Source: Alphaproteobacteria bacterium (GTDB lineage Bacteria; Pseudomonadota; Alphaproteobacteria; Micropepsales; Micropepsaceae). Taken from it: a stretch of DNA of 46,410 bases. The stretch spans positions 1-46,410 of the forward strand of contig CANJIS010000018.1 in the NCBI GenBank assembly GCA_947474565.1, written 5' to 3'. Both the position numbers and the translations under genes were made by a program. Each line of letters starts with the position of its first letter. The first letter of the stretch is position 1. The notes below the pieces were generated by a model that was given only the letters and a program-made list of their open reading frames with translations, ran no database searches and had not been told where the DNA came from. This document shows positions 8,934-17,516 of the stretch, piece after piece.

Positions 8934-9566
8934 ATGAAAGCGTTGATGGAAAATCCGCTGGCGGTGTTGCGCGCGGCCCTGCCGCAAAGTCCCCTGGCCC
9001 ATATCGGGCGCGATGAATTCGCCGCCTATCCTGACCTTCATCGCGGCCAAGCCGCGCCGATTGTTGCGGCGGTGCTGATCCCGGTGATTGCCCGTCCCGA
9101 GCCGACCCTGCTGTTCACCCAGCGCACGCCGCATCTGGCCCGGCATAGCGGCCAGATCAGCTTTCCCGGCGGACGCCGCGAACCGGACGACCTCTCGTCT
9201 GTAGAGACAGCGCTGCGCGAGACACAGGAAGAAACCGGTATTGCGCCAGGGCTGGTCAGCATCGCGGGCTTCCTGCCGCGCTATATTACCGGCACCGGCT
9301 TTGACATCGCCCCGGTGGTGGGCGTGGTGTCGCCCGACTTCGCCCTGATGCCCGACGAACGCGAGGTGGCGGAGGTTTTTGAAGTGAAGCTGTCCTTCTT
9401 TCTGGATCCGGCCAATGCCCAGGAGACCAGCCGCGATCTGGCGGGCAAACCGCGGCGCGTCCATGTCTTTGAGCCGGATGGCCGCATGATCTGGGGCATC
9501 ACCGCTGCCTTGCTGTTCGATTTCGCGGGAAGGCTGAATGCCGCGCATGCTATGAAAAGCCCATGA
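8934..9566 (+). CDS. CoA pyrophosphatase (NUDIX hydrolase)
   Basis: A 210-residue NUDIX hydrolase. The Nudix box starts at the GGRREPDD segment and ends with RETQEETGI (about residues 79-102), preceded by the family-typical GQISFPGG. The upstream segment LFTQRTPHLARHSGQ fits the CoA-hydrolysing subfamily, which cleaves CoA to 4'-phosphopantetheine and 3',5'-ADP. It is the first gene of an operon with the CCA-adding enzyme, overlapping it by four bases (ATGA). The pairing with a CCA enzyme is common in alphaproteobacteria. Confidence 0.88.
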   Translation: MKALMENPLAVLRAALPQSPLAHIGRDEFAAYPDLHRGQAAPIVAAVLIPVIARPEPTLLFTQRTPHLARHSGQISFPGGRREPDDLSSVETALRETQEETGIAPGLVSIAGFLPRYITGTGFDIAPVVGVVSPDFALMPDEREVAEVFEVKLSFFLDPANAQETSRDLAGKPRRVHVFEPDGRMIWGITAALLFDFAGRLNAAHAMKSP

Positions 9567-10783
9567 GAATTGATCCGGCAAAACATGGCTGGTTATCGGA
9601 GCCGGAAACCCGCGCGGTGATGGAAGCGCTGGGCAATGCGCGCTTCGTCGGCGGCGCGGTGCGCAATGCCCTGCTGGGTGCTGCGGTGACCGATATCGAC
9701 ATTGCCGTGCCGATGCCGCCGGAAGAAAGCATCCAGAAACTGGAAGCGGCCGGGATCAAGGTGGTGCTCACCGGTCTGGAACACGGCACTGTCACCGCCA
9801 TCAAGAACAACAAGATTTTCGAAGTCACATCGTTGCGCCGGGACGTCGCCACCGATGGCCGCCATGCCGTGGTCGCTTATACCCATGACTGGAGCGAGGA
9901 TGCGGCGCGGCGCGATTTCACCATGAATGCGCTCTATGCCGCCGCCGATGGCGAAGTCTTTGATTACCATGGCGGCATCGAAGATTTGATCGCCGGCCGG
10001 GTGCGCTTTGTCGGCGATGCCAAAGCCCGCATCGCGGAAGATTACTTGCGCATCCTGCGCCTTTTCCGTTTTCACGCCTGGTACGGCAAGGGCGAGATGG
10101 ATGATACGGCGCTGCGCGCCGCCGCCGACGGCAAGTTGGGCCTCAAGCAGCTTTCGGGTGAGCGCATCGCCAAGGAGATGTTGCGTCTTCTGGAATGTCC
10201 CAATCCCGCGCCGGTGCTGCGGGTGATGGCGGCGTCCGGTATTCTGCCGGAGATTCTGCCATTCGCGCTGCAATGGCCGCGGCTGGAACAGATGATCCAT
10301 CTCGATGCCGACAATCTCTCAACCCCCGATGCACTGCTCAGGCTGGCGGCCTTGCTGCCCGACGATTCCGCCGCAGCGCGTGGCGTCGCAGAGCGTTTGC
10401 GCCTGTCCAACGCCGACCGCGACAGGCTGGAAGATCTGGCCGATGGCACCGCACGGGCCCTGGCCCATCTTCCAGCACGCGATATTCACCGCCTGCTTTA
10501 TGAAATGGGCGTGCCCGCCTTTCAGGACCGGGTACGGCTGGGTTGGGCTGACGCGCCGCCAGGCGCCAACGCCATTCCGTGGCGTATGCTGTTGTCGGTG
10601 GCGCAAAGCTTTGAGCGCCCGCGTTTTCCGCTCACCGGCCGCGATGTCATGGAGGCGGGCGTGCCGGAAGGTCCGCGCGTGGGCAAGGTTTTGGCCGAAG
10701 TCGAGGATTGGTGGATCGACAATGGTTTTCCGCCCGATGAAACCTTGCTGGCGGAAAAGCTGAAAGAAGCGATTTTCGAATGA
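9563..10783 (+). CDS. cca: CCA tRNA nucleotidyltransferase
   Basis: A 406-residue class II nucleotidyltransferase that adds or repairs the 3' CCA end of tRNA. The N-terminal motif FVGGAVRNALLG is followed by the catalytic carboxylates in DIDIA (about residues 47-51). The RRDFTMNALYA motif and the RIAEDYLRILRLFRFHA motif complete the head and neck domains. No C-terminal HD phosphohydrolase domain is seen, which is usual for the alphaproteobacterial form. The ATG overlaps the NUDIX stop, and the stop overlaps the start of the PP2C gene, so all three are translationally coupled. Confidence 0.93.
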   Translation: MRIDPAKHGWLSEPETRAVMEALGNARFVGGAVRNALLGAAVTDIDIAVPMPPEESIQKLEAAGIKVVLTGLEHGTVTAIKNNKIFEVTSLRRDVATDGRHAVVAYTHDWSEDAARRDFTMNALYAAADGEVFDYHGGIEDLIAGRVRFVGDAKARIAEDYLRILRLFRFHAWYGKGEMDDTALRAAADGKLGLKQLSGERIAKEMLRLLECPNPAPVLRVMAASGILPEILPFALQWPRLEQMIHLDADNLSTPDALLRLAALLPDDSAAARGVAERLRLSNADRDRLEDLADGTARALAHLPARDIHRLLYEMGVPAFQDRVRLGWADAPPGANAIPWRMLLSVAQSFERPRFPLTGRDVMEAGVPEGPRVGKVLAEVEDWWIDNGFPPDETLLAEKLKEAIFE

Positions 10784-11622
10784 GCTTTGTCCTGCGCGAA
10801 TCCCTGTCGCTGCCCGGCGATCCCGGAAAACCGAATGAAGATTCCTTCGCCCATGCCGATCATGCCGCGCTGGTGATGGACGGCGCCACGATGCTGGGCG
10901 ATCCCTTGATGCCGGGAGCGAGTGACGCTGCCTGGCTGGCGCAATTCGGCGCCCGGCGGCTGATGGCACATTTAAAAGACGGTGATGCGCCCCGGGATGC
11001 GCTGACGCATGCCCTGGCCGATGCCGAGAAAAGTTTTTCCGCCCTCAGCCGCCGCCCCATCCGCGAGAAATGGGAAACGCCATGCGCCTCCATGATTTTG
11101 GCCGTGGAAAGTGACGCGGGGCTGGAGTGCCTGTGGTTCGGCGATTGCACCGCGCTGTGGTTGCAAGGCGAGACCTGCAGCGTGATCGGCGATGCCTTCG
11201 ACAAGCGCGGCGAAGAATCGAAAAACGCCCAGCGCGTTGCGCAGGAAAATAATCTAAAGCCCGCGCCCGATCTGAACCGGCCGGAAATTCTGTCCCACAT
11301 CCGCGCCGGCCGCGCCAAGGTCAACAGCGGCAGCTATTGGCTGTTCGGTCCCACCACGCGCGCGGCAGCCCATGTCGCGCACAAAAGCATCAAACCAAAA
11401 TCCGGCGATCTTCTGCTGCTGGCGTCGGATGGGTTTCTGGCGCTGGCGACCGACTATGGCGCCTATGACGCCAAAGGCTTGATGGAAGCTGCGCGAGACA
11501 AAGGTCTTGCCGCCTTGAGCACGCAGCTGCGCGCCATTGAAGACGCGGACGCGCTTGGCGAAAAATTTCCGCGCTTCAAGAAGAGCGATGACTCCACCGC
11601 GCTGCTTCTGGAAATAATTTAA
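10780..11622 (+). CDS. PP2C family serine/threonine phosphatase
   Basis: A 280-residue protein with the metal-binding motifs of PP2C phosphatases: NEDS near residue 19, VMDGAT (about 31-36), LWFGDCTA (about 113-120), LLASDGFLAL (about 210-219) and KSDDSTALLL near the C-terminus. These aspartates would bind the two catalytic metal ions, so the enzyme looks active. It is the last gene of the NUDIX–cca operon, joined by an ATGA overlap. No partner kinase is present in the window, so its substrate is unknown. Confidence 0.85.
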   Translation: MSFVLRESLSLPGDPGKPNEDSFAHADHAALVMDGATMLGDPLMPGASDAAWLAQFGARRLMAHLKDGDAPRDALTHALADAEKSFSALSRRPIREKWETPCASMILAVESDAGLECLWFGDCTALWLQGETCSVIGDAFDKRGEESKNAQRVAQENNLKPAPDLNRPEILSHIRAGRAKVNSGSYWLFGPTTRAAAHVAHKSIKPKSGDLLLLASDGFLALATDYGAYDAKGLMEAARDKGLAALSTQLRAIEDADALGEKFPRFKKSDDSTALLLEII

Positions 11623-11626
11623 GCCG

Positions 11627-12247
11627 TTACCAGAAACGCAGTTGCGGTACCGCAGCAAGGACGTCCTGGCTGCCATGATAAATCATGTTCAAGGCAACAT
11701 AGACGACGACCAAAAGGCCCAGATAACTGATCCAGCGATAGCGCTCCAGGATGCGGGCGATGAAGGACGCCGCGGCGCCCATCAGGGCCACGGACATCAG
11801 CAGACCCAGCACCAGCACATCCATGTGATTTTTCGCGGCCCCGGCCACGGCCAGCACATTGTCCAGCGACATGGAAACGTCAGCCAGCAGAATTTGTGTG
11901 ATGGCGCGCTTCAGCGACGCGTTCGTGTCCAGCGCGACGGTATGTTCGGTTTTATGCGCACCGCGAATATCGCGCCAGAAGCGCCAGCTCACCCACAGAA
12001 GCAGGATGCCGCCCGCCAGCAGCAGCCCGATGATTTCCAGCAGCGTGACGGCGACACCCGCCATCAGGATGCGCAAGACCACCGCCGCGAACAGGCCCCA
12101 GAAAATAACCTTCTTGCGCATATGCGCGGGGACGCGAGCCGCAGCCAGGCCGATCACCACGGCATTGTCGCCCGCCAGCACGACATCGATCATCAGCACT
12201 TGAAGAAGTGCCGAGAACCCACCGGGATCGAACAACGTCAGGTGCAT
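11627..12247 (-). CDS. TerC family integral membrane protein
   Basis: A protein of about 206 residues with around seven membrane helices. The two conserved acidic motifs of the TerC/YjbE family are present: VVLAGDNAVVIGLA near the N-terminus and ADVSMSLDNVLAVAG in the middle. These are thought to bind metal ions, and some relatives export manganese. I place the start at 12247 because its ATG overlaps the TGA stop of the upstream trmL gene by one base. A longer frame starts at 12268 inside trmL. Its stop lies close to the convergent PP2C gene. Confidence 0.88.
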   Translation of the reverse strand: MHLTLFDPGGFSALLQVLMIDVVLAGDNAVVIGLAAARVPAHMRKKVIFWGLFAAVVLRILMAGVAVTLLEIIGLLLAGGILLLWVSWRFWRDIRGAHKTEHTVALDTNASLKRAITQILLADVSMSLDNVLAVAGAAKNHMDVLVLGLLMSVALMGAAASFIARILERYRWISYLGLLVVVYVALNMIYHGSQDVLAAVPQLRFW

Positions 12248-12585
12248 CAAGTCTCCTGGCTGGTGCAAAAGCCGCCGGTCTGGCGGAGCGCCTCGCCCAG
12301 TACCATGGCGGCGGCCTGAGCGACATTAAGAGAGCGCATTCCCGGCCGCATGGGAATCAGCAGCAGCACCCGATTGGGCCGGGCACCCCGGAAACTCTCC
12401 CACCCCTCATGCCGGGTCAGGTCCACCCCATCCCGGTAATCCAGCCCCGCCCTGCGAAAATTGCGGTCGCTGAGCAGAAATCCACAGGGCTCGATGATGT
12501 CCATCGCCACCCCCAGGCAGGTGCAAAGCCGCATTAAGGCCCCCGCATTCTGGGGAATGTCGGGCTGATAGAGCGCAAGCCGCAT
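12247..12585 (-). CDS. trmL: TrmL-like tRNA methyltransferase with internal deletion
   Basis: Related to tRNA (cytidine(34)-2'-O)-methyltransferase, a SPOUT enzyme. The N-terminus (MRLALYQPDIPQNAG), the middle (IIEPCGF, RRAGLDY, LTRHEGWESF) and the C-terminus (IPMRPGMRSLNVAQAAA) are well conserved. The product is only 112 residues, against about 155 for the family. The residues normally found between the strand RVLLL and IPM, about 40 including the GxExxGxP SAM-binding loop, are missing without a frameshift. As read, it cannot bind SAM normally. The start is the Met that matches family N-termini; an upstream ATG at 12642 would add 19 unlikely residues. Confidence 0.8.
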   Translation of the reverse strand: MRLALYQPDIPQNAGALMRLCTCLGVAMDIIEPCGFLLSDRNFRRAGLDYRDGVDLTRHEGWESFRGARPNRVLLLIPMRPGMRSLNVAQAAAMVLGEALRQTGGFCTSQET

Positions 12586-12796
12586 GGCCGGCGGGACGGA
12601 TTCCCCGCAAGTCGCGGCAGGAAAAGGCATTTTCTGCGTCATCGTGCCGCAAGACCCTCGAAATTCGACTCTCTATTTTACCCCGCCAATAGGCATGCTC
12701 CGTCGGGATTCGCGGGGACCGGGCGCGTCACTTCACGCAATTCGGTTCCTCCCGCGAATGTGGCAATAGTCTTCGGTTTCTCAAAGGGTGAATGAC

Positions 12797-13366
12797 GTGA
12801 CAGCTACGACGCACGACGCGGGCACCAGACGCGACTTTCTTTATGTAGCGTCGGGCGCGGTTGGCGCGGTTGGCGCCGCCGCCGCTCTCTGGCCCTTTAT
12901 CGATCAAATGAATCCCTCTGCCGCCGCCCTGGCGCTGGCGACCATCGAAGCCGATGTCGCCGCCATTCAGCCCGGCCAGCAGGTGGTGTTGAAGTGGCGC
13001 GGTCATCCGCTGTTCGTGCGCCGCCGCACCGAAACGGAAATCAGCGAAGCCAAGTCGGTGGACGTGAGCACGCTGCCCGATCCCTTGGCCTTCAATCACA
13101 ATCTTCCCGACAACGCCCCGGCCACCGATGCCAACCGCGCCATCAAGCCGGAATTGCTGGTGCTGATTGGCGTCTGCACCCATCTGGGCTGCACGCCCAC
13201 CGTGGCCACGCCGACCGCGCCGCAGGGCGAATATGGCGGCTGGCTCTGCCACTGCCATGGCTCGCAGTACGACACCTCGGGCCGCATTCGCAAAGGTCCG
13301 GCGCCGCGCAATCTGGAAGTGCCGCCTTATTCCTTCCTGTCTGACACCCGCATCAAGGTCGGCTAA
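12797..13366 (+). CDS. petA: Ubiquinol-cytochrome c reductase Rieske iron-sulfur subunit
   Basis: The Rieske subunit of cytochrome bc1, about 189 residues. It has a twin-arginine signal-anchor ([19 protein letters not shown]). The 2Fe-2S ligands lie in CTHLGC (about residues 131-136) and CHCHGSQYD (about 153-161). GTG at 12797 is the likely start because AAAGGG (12783-12788) lies 8 bases upstream; an in-frame GTG at 12788 is also possible but overlaps that site. It is the first gene of petABC and moves electrons from quinol to cytochrome c1 at the inner membrane. Confidence 0.95.
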   Translation: MTATTHDAGTRRDFLYVASGAVGAVGAAAALWPFIDQMNPSAAALALATIEADVAAIQPGQQVVLKWRGHPLFVRRRTETEISEAKSVDVSTLPDPLAFNHNLPDNAPATDANRAIKPELLVLIGVCTHLGCTPTVATPTAPQGEYGGWLCHCHGSQYDTSGRIRKGPAPRNLEVPPYSFLSDTRIKVG

Positions 13367-13377
13367 CGGAGAATTTC

Positions 13378-14634
13378 ATGTCTGGTCCCTCGACCTATAA
13401 TCCCAAGTCTGGCCTTGAGAAGTGGATCGATCAGCGCTTGCCGCTGCCGCGCCTGCTGCACGATACCGTGCACACCTTCCCGACGCCGCGTAACCTGAAC
13501 ATCTGGTACACCTTCGGCGGCATTCTCACTTTCTGCCTTGGCGTGCAGATTCTCACCGGCATTGTGCTGGCGATGCATTACGTCGCCAATGCCGGCCTGG
13601 CCTTCAATTCCGTCGAAAGCATCATGCGCGACGTGAATTACGGCTGGCTGATCCGCTATATCCACGCCAACGGCGCGTCGATGTTCTTCCTCGCCGTCTA
13701 TATCCATATGTTCCGCGGCCTCTATTACGGGTCTTACAAAGCCCCGCGCGAACTGATCTGGATCCTGGGCGTGCTGATCTATCTGCTGATGATGGCCACC
13801 GCTTTCTTCGGTTACGTGTTGCCCTGGGGCCAGATGTCCTTCTGGGGCGCCACCGTCATCACCAACCTGTTCAGCGCCATTCCGGTGATCGGTGGTCATA
13901 TCGCCACCTGGCTGTGGGGCGACTTCGCGGTTGGCGACGCCACCCTGAACCGCTTCTTCTCGCTGCACTATCTGCTGCCCTTCATCATTGCGGGCGTGGT
14001 TGGTCTGCATATCTGGGCGCTGCACGTTCCCGGCAACAACAACCCGCTGGGCATCGACGTGAAGAGCCCGCAGGATACGGTGCCCTTCCACCCCTATTAC
14101 ACGGTGAAGGACGCCTTCTATCTCTGCCTGTTCGTGCTCTTCTTCGCCGCCTTCGTGTTCTATTCGCCGGACTTCTTCGGCAATCCGGACAACTACATTC
14201 CCGCCAATCCGCTGGTGACGCCGCCGGATATCGTGCCGGAATGGTACCTGCTGCCCTATTACGCGATGCTGCGTTCGATCCCGGACAAGCTGATGGGCGT
14301 GATCGTGATGGGCGGCGCCATCGTCACCTTGTTCCTGATCCCGTGGCTGGACACCAGCCGGGTGCGCTCCTGCCGCTTCCGCCCCCTGATGAAGCAGTTC
14401 TTCTGGGGATTTGTGGTGGCGTGCGTTCTGCTCGGCTATTGCGGCGCGCAGAGCGTCGACGCCGTGAAGTTCGGCGTGCCCATGGTCTGGGTCGCCCGTA
14501 TCGCCTCGATCTACTACTACGCCTTCTTCTGGCTCATCCTGCCGATCGTCGGCCTGATCGAGACCCCGAAGAAGCTTCCCGCTTCCATCGCCCAATCCGT
14601 GCTCGGCGACTCCGCCGCTGCCGCTGCCGAGTGA
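13378..14634 (+). CDS. petB: Cytochrome b of the bc1 complex
   Basis: A 418-residue integral membrane protein and core of cytochrome bc1. The haem-ligand helices are recognisable ([43 protein letters not shown]), as is the quinol-site motif [16 protein letters not shown]. The length is normal for an alphaproteobacterial cytochrome b. It starts 11 bases after petA and is followed 8 bases later by petC. A long open frame runs antisense through this gene, but it is a codon-bias shadow. Confidence 0.96.
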   Translation: MSGPSTYNPKSGLEKWIDQRLPLPRLLHDTVHTFPTPRNLNIWYTFGGILTFCLGVQILTGIVLAMHYVANAGLAFNSVESIMRDVNYGWLIRYIHANGASMFFLAVYIHMFRGLYYGSYKAPRELIWILGVLIYLLMMATAFFGYVLPWGQMSFWGATVITNLFSAIPVIGGHIATWLWGDFAVGDATLNRFFSLHYLLPFIIAGVVGLHIWALHVPGNNNPLGIDVKSPQDTVPFHPYYTVKDAFYLCLFVLFFAAFVFYSPDFFGNPDNYIPANPLVTPPDIVPEWYLLPYYAMLRSIPDKLMGVIVMGGAIVTLFLIPWLDTSRVRSCRFRPLMKQFFWGFVVACVLLGYCGAQSVDAVKFGVPMVWVARIASIYYYAFFWLILPIVGLIETPKKLPASIAQSVLGDSAAAAAE

Positions 14635-14642
14635 GAACAAAG

Positions 14643-15443
14643 ATGCGCAAAGTTCTTCCTCTCGCTCTTCTGGCCGGTCTGCTGGCCTCCACCTCGGCCT
14701 TCGCGGCCGAGGACACGGCCCGCCGCCCGGTGAAGGACGTGACCTTCTCGTTCGAAGGTCCGTTCGGCACCTATGACCGCGCCGCTCTGCAGCGCGGTTT
14801 CCAGGTCTACAAAGAAGTCTGCGCCACCTGCCACGGCCTGGACCATGTTGCGTTCCACGCTCTGAATGAAGAAGGCGGCCCGGGCTTCTCCGAAGCTCAG
14901 GCCAAGGCCATTGCTGCCGGCTACAAGATCCCGGCCGAGCCGAACGACAAGGGCGAGCTGTTCAATGACCAGGGCGTGCGCCTGACCCGTCCGGGCATCC
15001 TGGCCGACGCGTTCCCCAATCCCTTCCCCAATGAACAAGCTGCCCGCGCCGGCAATGGCGGCAAGCTGCCGCCCGATCTGTCCATGATCACCAAGGCCCG
15101 CATGGGCGGCGCGAAGTATGTCTATTCGATCCTCACCGGCTTCCATGAGCAGAAGCCGGCTGACTTTGAGGTGCCGGAAGGGGCTTACTTCAATCCCTAC
15201 TTCGAAGGCTGGGCGATCGGCATGCCGAATACCGCCCTAGGCGCCAATGCCGTGACCTATTCCGACGGCACCAAAGCCACCATCGAGCAGGAAGCCCATG
15301 ACGTGTCGACCTTCCTGGAATGGGCCGGCGAACCCAAGATGGAACAGCGCAAAAGCATGGGCCTGTCGGTCCTGATCTTCCTGGTCGTTCTGTCCGGCAT
15401 TCTGTTTGCCGCCTATCGCAAGATCTGGAAGGACGCGCACTGA
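14643..15443 (+). CDS. petC: Cytochrome c1
   Basis: A 266-residue protein. It has a cleavable signal peptide (MRKVLPLALLAGLLASTSAFA), the haem c attachment motif CATCH (about residues 54-58), the axial methionine region (EGWAIGMPN) and a C-terminal membrane anchor (LSVLIFLVVLSGILFAAY). It is the last gene of petABC. The ATG at 14643 is chosen because it begins the signal peptide; the open frame continues upstream inside petB. A hairpin and a terminator follow the stop. Confidence 0.95.
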   Translation: MRKVLPLALLAGLLASTSAFAAEDTARRPVKDVTFSFEGPFGTYDRAALQRGFQVYKEVCATCHGLDHVAFHALNEEGGPGFSEAQAKAIAAGYKIPAEPNDKGELFNDQGVRLTRPGILADAFPNPFPNEQAARAGNGGKLPPDLSMITKARMGGAKYVYSILTGFHEQKPADFEVPEGAYFNPYFEGWAIGMPNTALGANAVTYSDGTKATIEQEAHDVSTFLEWAGEPKMEQRKSMGLSVLIFLVVLSGILFAAYRKIWKDAH

Positions 15444-15453
15444 GTGTCATGAA

Positions 15454-15470
15454 CCCGGGCATTGCCCGGG
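15454..15470 (+). repeat. Short GC hairpin after petC
   Basis: A perfect 7-bp stem CCCGGGC/GCCCGGG with an ATT loop lies 10 bases after the petC stop. There is no T-run. It precedes the stronger terminator at 15485 and may protect the 3' end of the petABC mRNA or help pausing. Confidence 0.6.
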
Positions 15471-15484
15471 GGACCTGAAATGCT

Positions 15485-15516
15485 AAAAGGGCGCTTCTTC
15501 TGGGAGCGCCCTTTTT
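15485..15516 (+). terminator. Intrinsic terminator after petABC, overlapping the mtnP leader
   Basis: An 11-bp perfect stem AAAAGGGCGCT/AGCGCCCTTTT with a 9-base loop ends in a T-run. It should stop most petABC transcripts. The mtnP ATG begins at 15518, directly after the T-run, and the only Shine-Dalgarno-like sequence for mtnP (GGGAG, 15502-15506) lies in the loop and first base of the 3' arm. Confidence 0.85.
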
Positions 15517-15517
15517 C

Positions 15518-16396
15518 ATGACCAAAACGGTTCTTGGCGTCATCGGCGGCAGCGGGGTCTATGAGATTCCGGGCCTGGAAAACGCCAAATGGCAGACGGT
15601 CAAAGGCCCCTGGGGGGAGCCCTCCGACCAGCTTCTCACCGGCGTCTTTCATGGCGTCGATATGGTGTTCCTGCCGCGCCATGGCCGCGGTCACATCCAG
15701 ACCCCGATCAGCATCAATTACCGCGCCAATATCGATGCCTTGAAGCGTGTCGGCGTCACCGATGTGATTTCGGTCTCGGCCTGCGGCTCGCTGAAGGAAG
15801 AGTTGCCGCCCGGCACTTTCGTGATGGCCGACCAGTTTATCGACCGCACGTTTGCGCGCGAGAAAAGTTTTTTCGGCCCCGGCTTTGTCGCCCATGTGCC
15901 CATGGCCCATCCGGTCTGTCCGCATCTTTCGGGCGCGCTGGCGGAGTGCGCCCGCGAGGAAAAGATCAGCCACAGCGAAGGCGGCACGTACATCTGCATG
16001 GAAGGGCCGCAATTCTCCACCCGCGCCGAAAGCTTTCTGTATCGCGACTGGGGTTGCAGCGTGATCGGCATGACCGCGATGCCCGAGGCCAAGCTGGCCC
16101 GCGAGGCAGAGCTGCCTTACGCCATTGTCGCGATGGTGACCGATTACGATTGCTGGCACGACAATCATGACTCCGTCACCGTCGATGCGGTGATCAAGGT
16201 GATGCACGCCAACGCCGCCAGTGCCCGCAAATTGATCATGGCGCTCGCCAATAAGCTGGGCCCGGAACGCAAGCCATGCCCGCTGGGCGTGGAAACCATG
16301 CTCGACATGGCGCTGATCACCGCGCCGGAAAAGCGCGATCCCGCCCTGATGGCCAAGCTCGATGCCGTGGCCGGACGCGTCTTGAGGAAGAAATAA
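15518..16396 (+). CDS. mtnP: S-methyl-5'-thioadenosine phosphorylase
   Basis: A 292-residue enzyme that cleaves 5'-methylthioadenosine with phosphate to adenine and 5-methylthioribose-1-phosphate. Family motifs are the phosphate-binding [10 protein letters not shown] near the N-terminus, LPRHGRGH (about 50-57), [10 protein letters not shown] (about 162-171) and [13 protein letters not shown] followed by TDYDCW, whose aspartates read the adenine base. It is the first gene of a five-gene plus-strand run. Adenine made here can be recycled by the next gene, apt. Some enzymes of this family also accept 5'-deoxyadenosine. Confidence 0.94.
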   Translation: MTKTVLGVIGGSGVYEIPGLENAKWQTVKGPWGEPSDQLLTGVFHGVDMVFLPRHGRGHIQTPISINYRANIDALKRVGVTDVISVSACGSLKEELPPGTFVMADQFIDRTFAREKSFFGPGFVAHVPMAHPVCPHLSGALAECAREEKISHSEGGTYICMEGPQFSTRAESFLYRDWGCSVIGMTAMPEAKLAREAELPYAIVAMVTDYDCWHDNHDSVTVDAVIKVMHANAASARKLIMALANKLGPERKPCPLGVETMLDMALITAPEKRDPALMAKLDAVAGRVLRKK

Positions 16397-16398
16397 TC

Positions 16399-16926
16399 AT
16401 GGATTTCAAAGCCGCCATTCGCACCATCCCGGACTATCCCAAGAAAGGGATCATGTTCCGCGACATCACCACGCTGCTGGGAAATCCGCGCGCCTTCCGC
16501 GCCGCCGTTGACGCGCTGGTGCAGCCTTATTGTGGCATGAAGATCGACGCGGTGGCGGGCCTTGAAGCGCGCGGCTTTATTCTGGGCGGCGCGGTGGCGC
16601 ATCAGCTGGGCGTTGGGTTCATTCCGGTGCGCAAGAAGGGCAAGCTGCCCCACACCGTGATCGGTGAAGATTATGCTCTGGAATACGGCACCGACCGGGT
16701 TGAGATTCACACCGACGCCATCAAGCCGGGCGAACTGGTTCTGCTGGTGGACGATCTGATCGCAACCGGCGGCACGGCTTCGGCCGGCATCCGCTTGCTG
16801 GAACGGGCAGGGGCCAAGGTGGTGGGCTGCTCGTTTGTCATCGACCTGCCGGAGCTGGGCGGCGCCAACAAACTACGCGCCCTGGGCAAGCCGGTCAGCG
16901 CCCTCGTAGCGTTTGAAGGCCACTGA
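16399..16926 (+). CDS. apt: Adenine phosphoribosyltransferase
   Basis: A 175-residue enzyme converting adenine and PRPP to AMP. The PRPP-binding loop is [16 protein letters not shown] (about residues 114-129), and the FRDITTLL and [11 protein letters not shown] motifs are also present. The ATG at 16399 follows the mtnP stop by 2 bases. Its place next to mtnP fits recapture of the adenine released from methylthioadenosine. The open frame extends further upstream, but only this ATG matches the family N-terminus. Confidence 0.95.
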   Translation: MDFKAAIRTIPDYPKKGIMFRDITTLLGNPRAFRAAVDALVQPYCGMKIDAVAGLEARGFILGGAVAHQLGVGFIPVRKKGKLPHTVIGEDYALEYGTDRVEIHTDAIKPGELVLLVDDLIATGGTASAGIRLLERAGAKVVGCSFVIDLPELGGANKLRALGKPVSALVAFEGH

Positions 16927-16928
16927 TC

Positions 16929-17516
16929 TTGAAGCTTTACGGGACCCCGATTTCGCCTTTCGCCCGCAAGGCGATGGTGATCGCGCATGATCTGGGCCTG
17001 ACGCTGGAAGTTCTTGCCCGTCCCGAAAACGCCGAGGAATTTCGCCGCGTCAATCCGCTGGGCAAGATCCCCGCTCTGGTGCTGGACGATGGCTCTGCGA
17101 TTTTCGACTCGCCGGTGATCTGCGAATATCTCAATCAGCAGGGCGGGGGAAAATTCTTCCCGGGAATTTCTGTCTGGCGCACCAACAGCGGCAAGTGGAA
17201 AGCGCTGACGCTGCAGGCGCTGGGCGATGGCTTGGCGGATGCCGCCGTGGCGCTTGTCACCGAAAGCCGCCAGGCGGTTGCCAACCCGGTCCATGTCGAA
17301 CGCCACCGCGCCGCGCTGCTGGCGTCTCTGGATATGCTGGAGAAGGTGAATTTCGCTGAAGTTCCCACCATTGGCGAAATTTCTGTCGCCTGCGCCATCG
17401 GCTATGTCGAATTCCGCAAGGTGGAGCTTGATTGGCGCGCCACACGCCCCAAATTGTCGGCCTGGTACGACAAAATCTGCGAATTCCCGTCCATGAAAGC
17501 GACGCAGCCCAAATGA
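16929..17516 (+). CDS. Glutathione S-transferase family protein
   Basis: A 195-residue GST-fold protein. The thioredoxin-like N-terminal domain contains [15 protein letters not shown] (catalytic region, Ser at about residue 9), NPLGKIPAL with the cis-proline, and DSPVICEYL for glutathione binding. A helical C-terminal domain follows. The start is a TTG at 16929, two bases after the apt stop. Its stop overlaps the mtnA ATG (ATGA). Being coupled between apt and mtnA is unusual. It might detoxify a reactive aldehyde made by the pathway, but that is inference, and the substrate is unknown. Confidence 0.85.
   Translation: MKLYGTPISPFARKAMVIAHDLGLTLEVLARPENAEEFRRVNPLGKIPALVLDDGSAIFDSPVICEYLNQQGGGKFFPGISVWRTNSGKWKALTLQALGDGLADAAVALVTESRQAVANPVHVERHRAALLASLDMLEKVNFAEVPTIGEISVACAIGYVEFRKVELDWRATRPKLSAWYDKICEFPSMKATQPK

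Noticed and set aside
13363-14640. A 425-codon open frame antisense to cytochrome b
   Set aside because: It mirrors petB almost exactly, is very rich in His, Gln, Glu and Gly, and shows no domain; it is a codon-bias shadow.
15444-15517. A SAM-responsive riboswitch before mtnP
   Set aside because: The gap is only 74 bases and is filled by two simple hairpins; no SAM-riboswitch core is visible.
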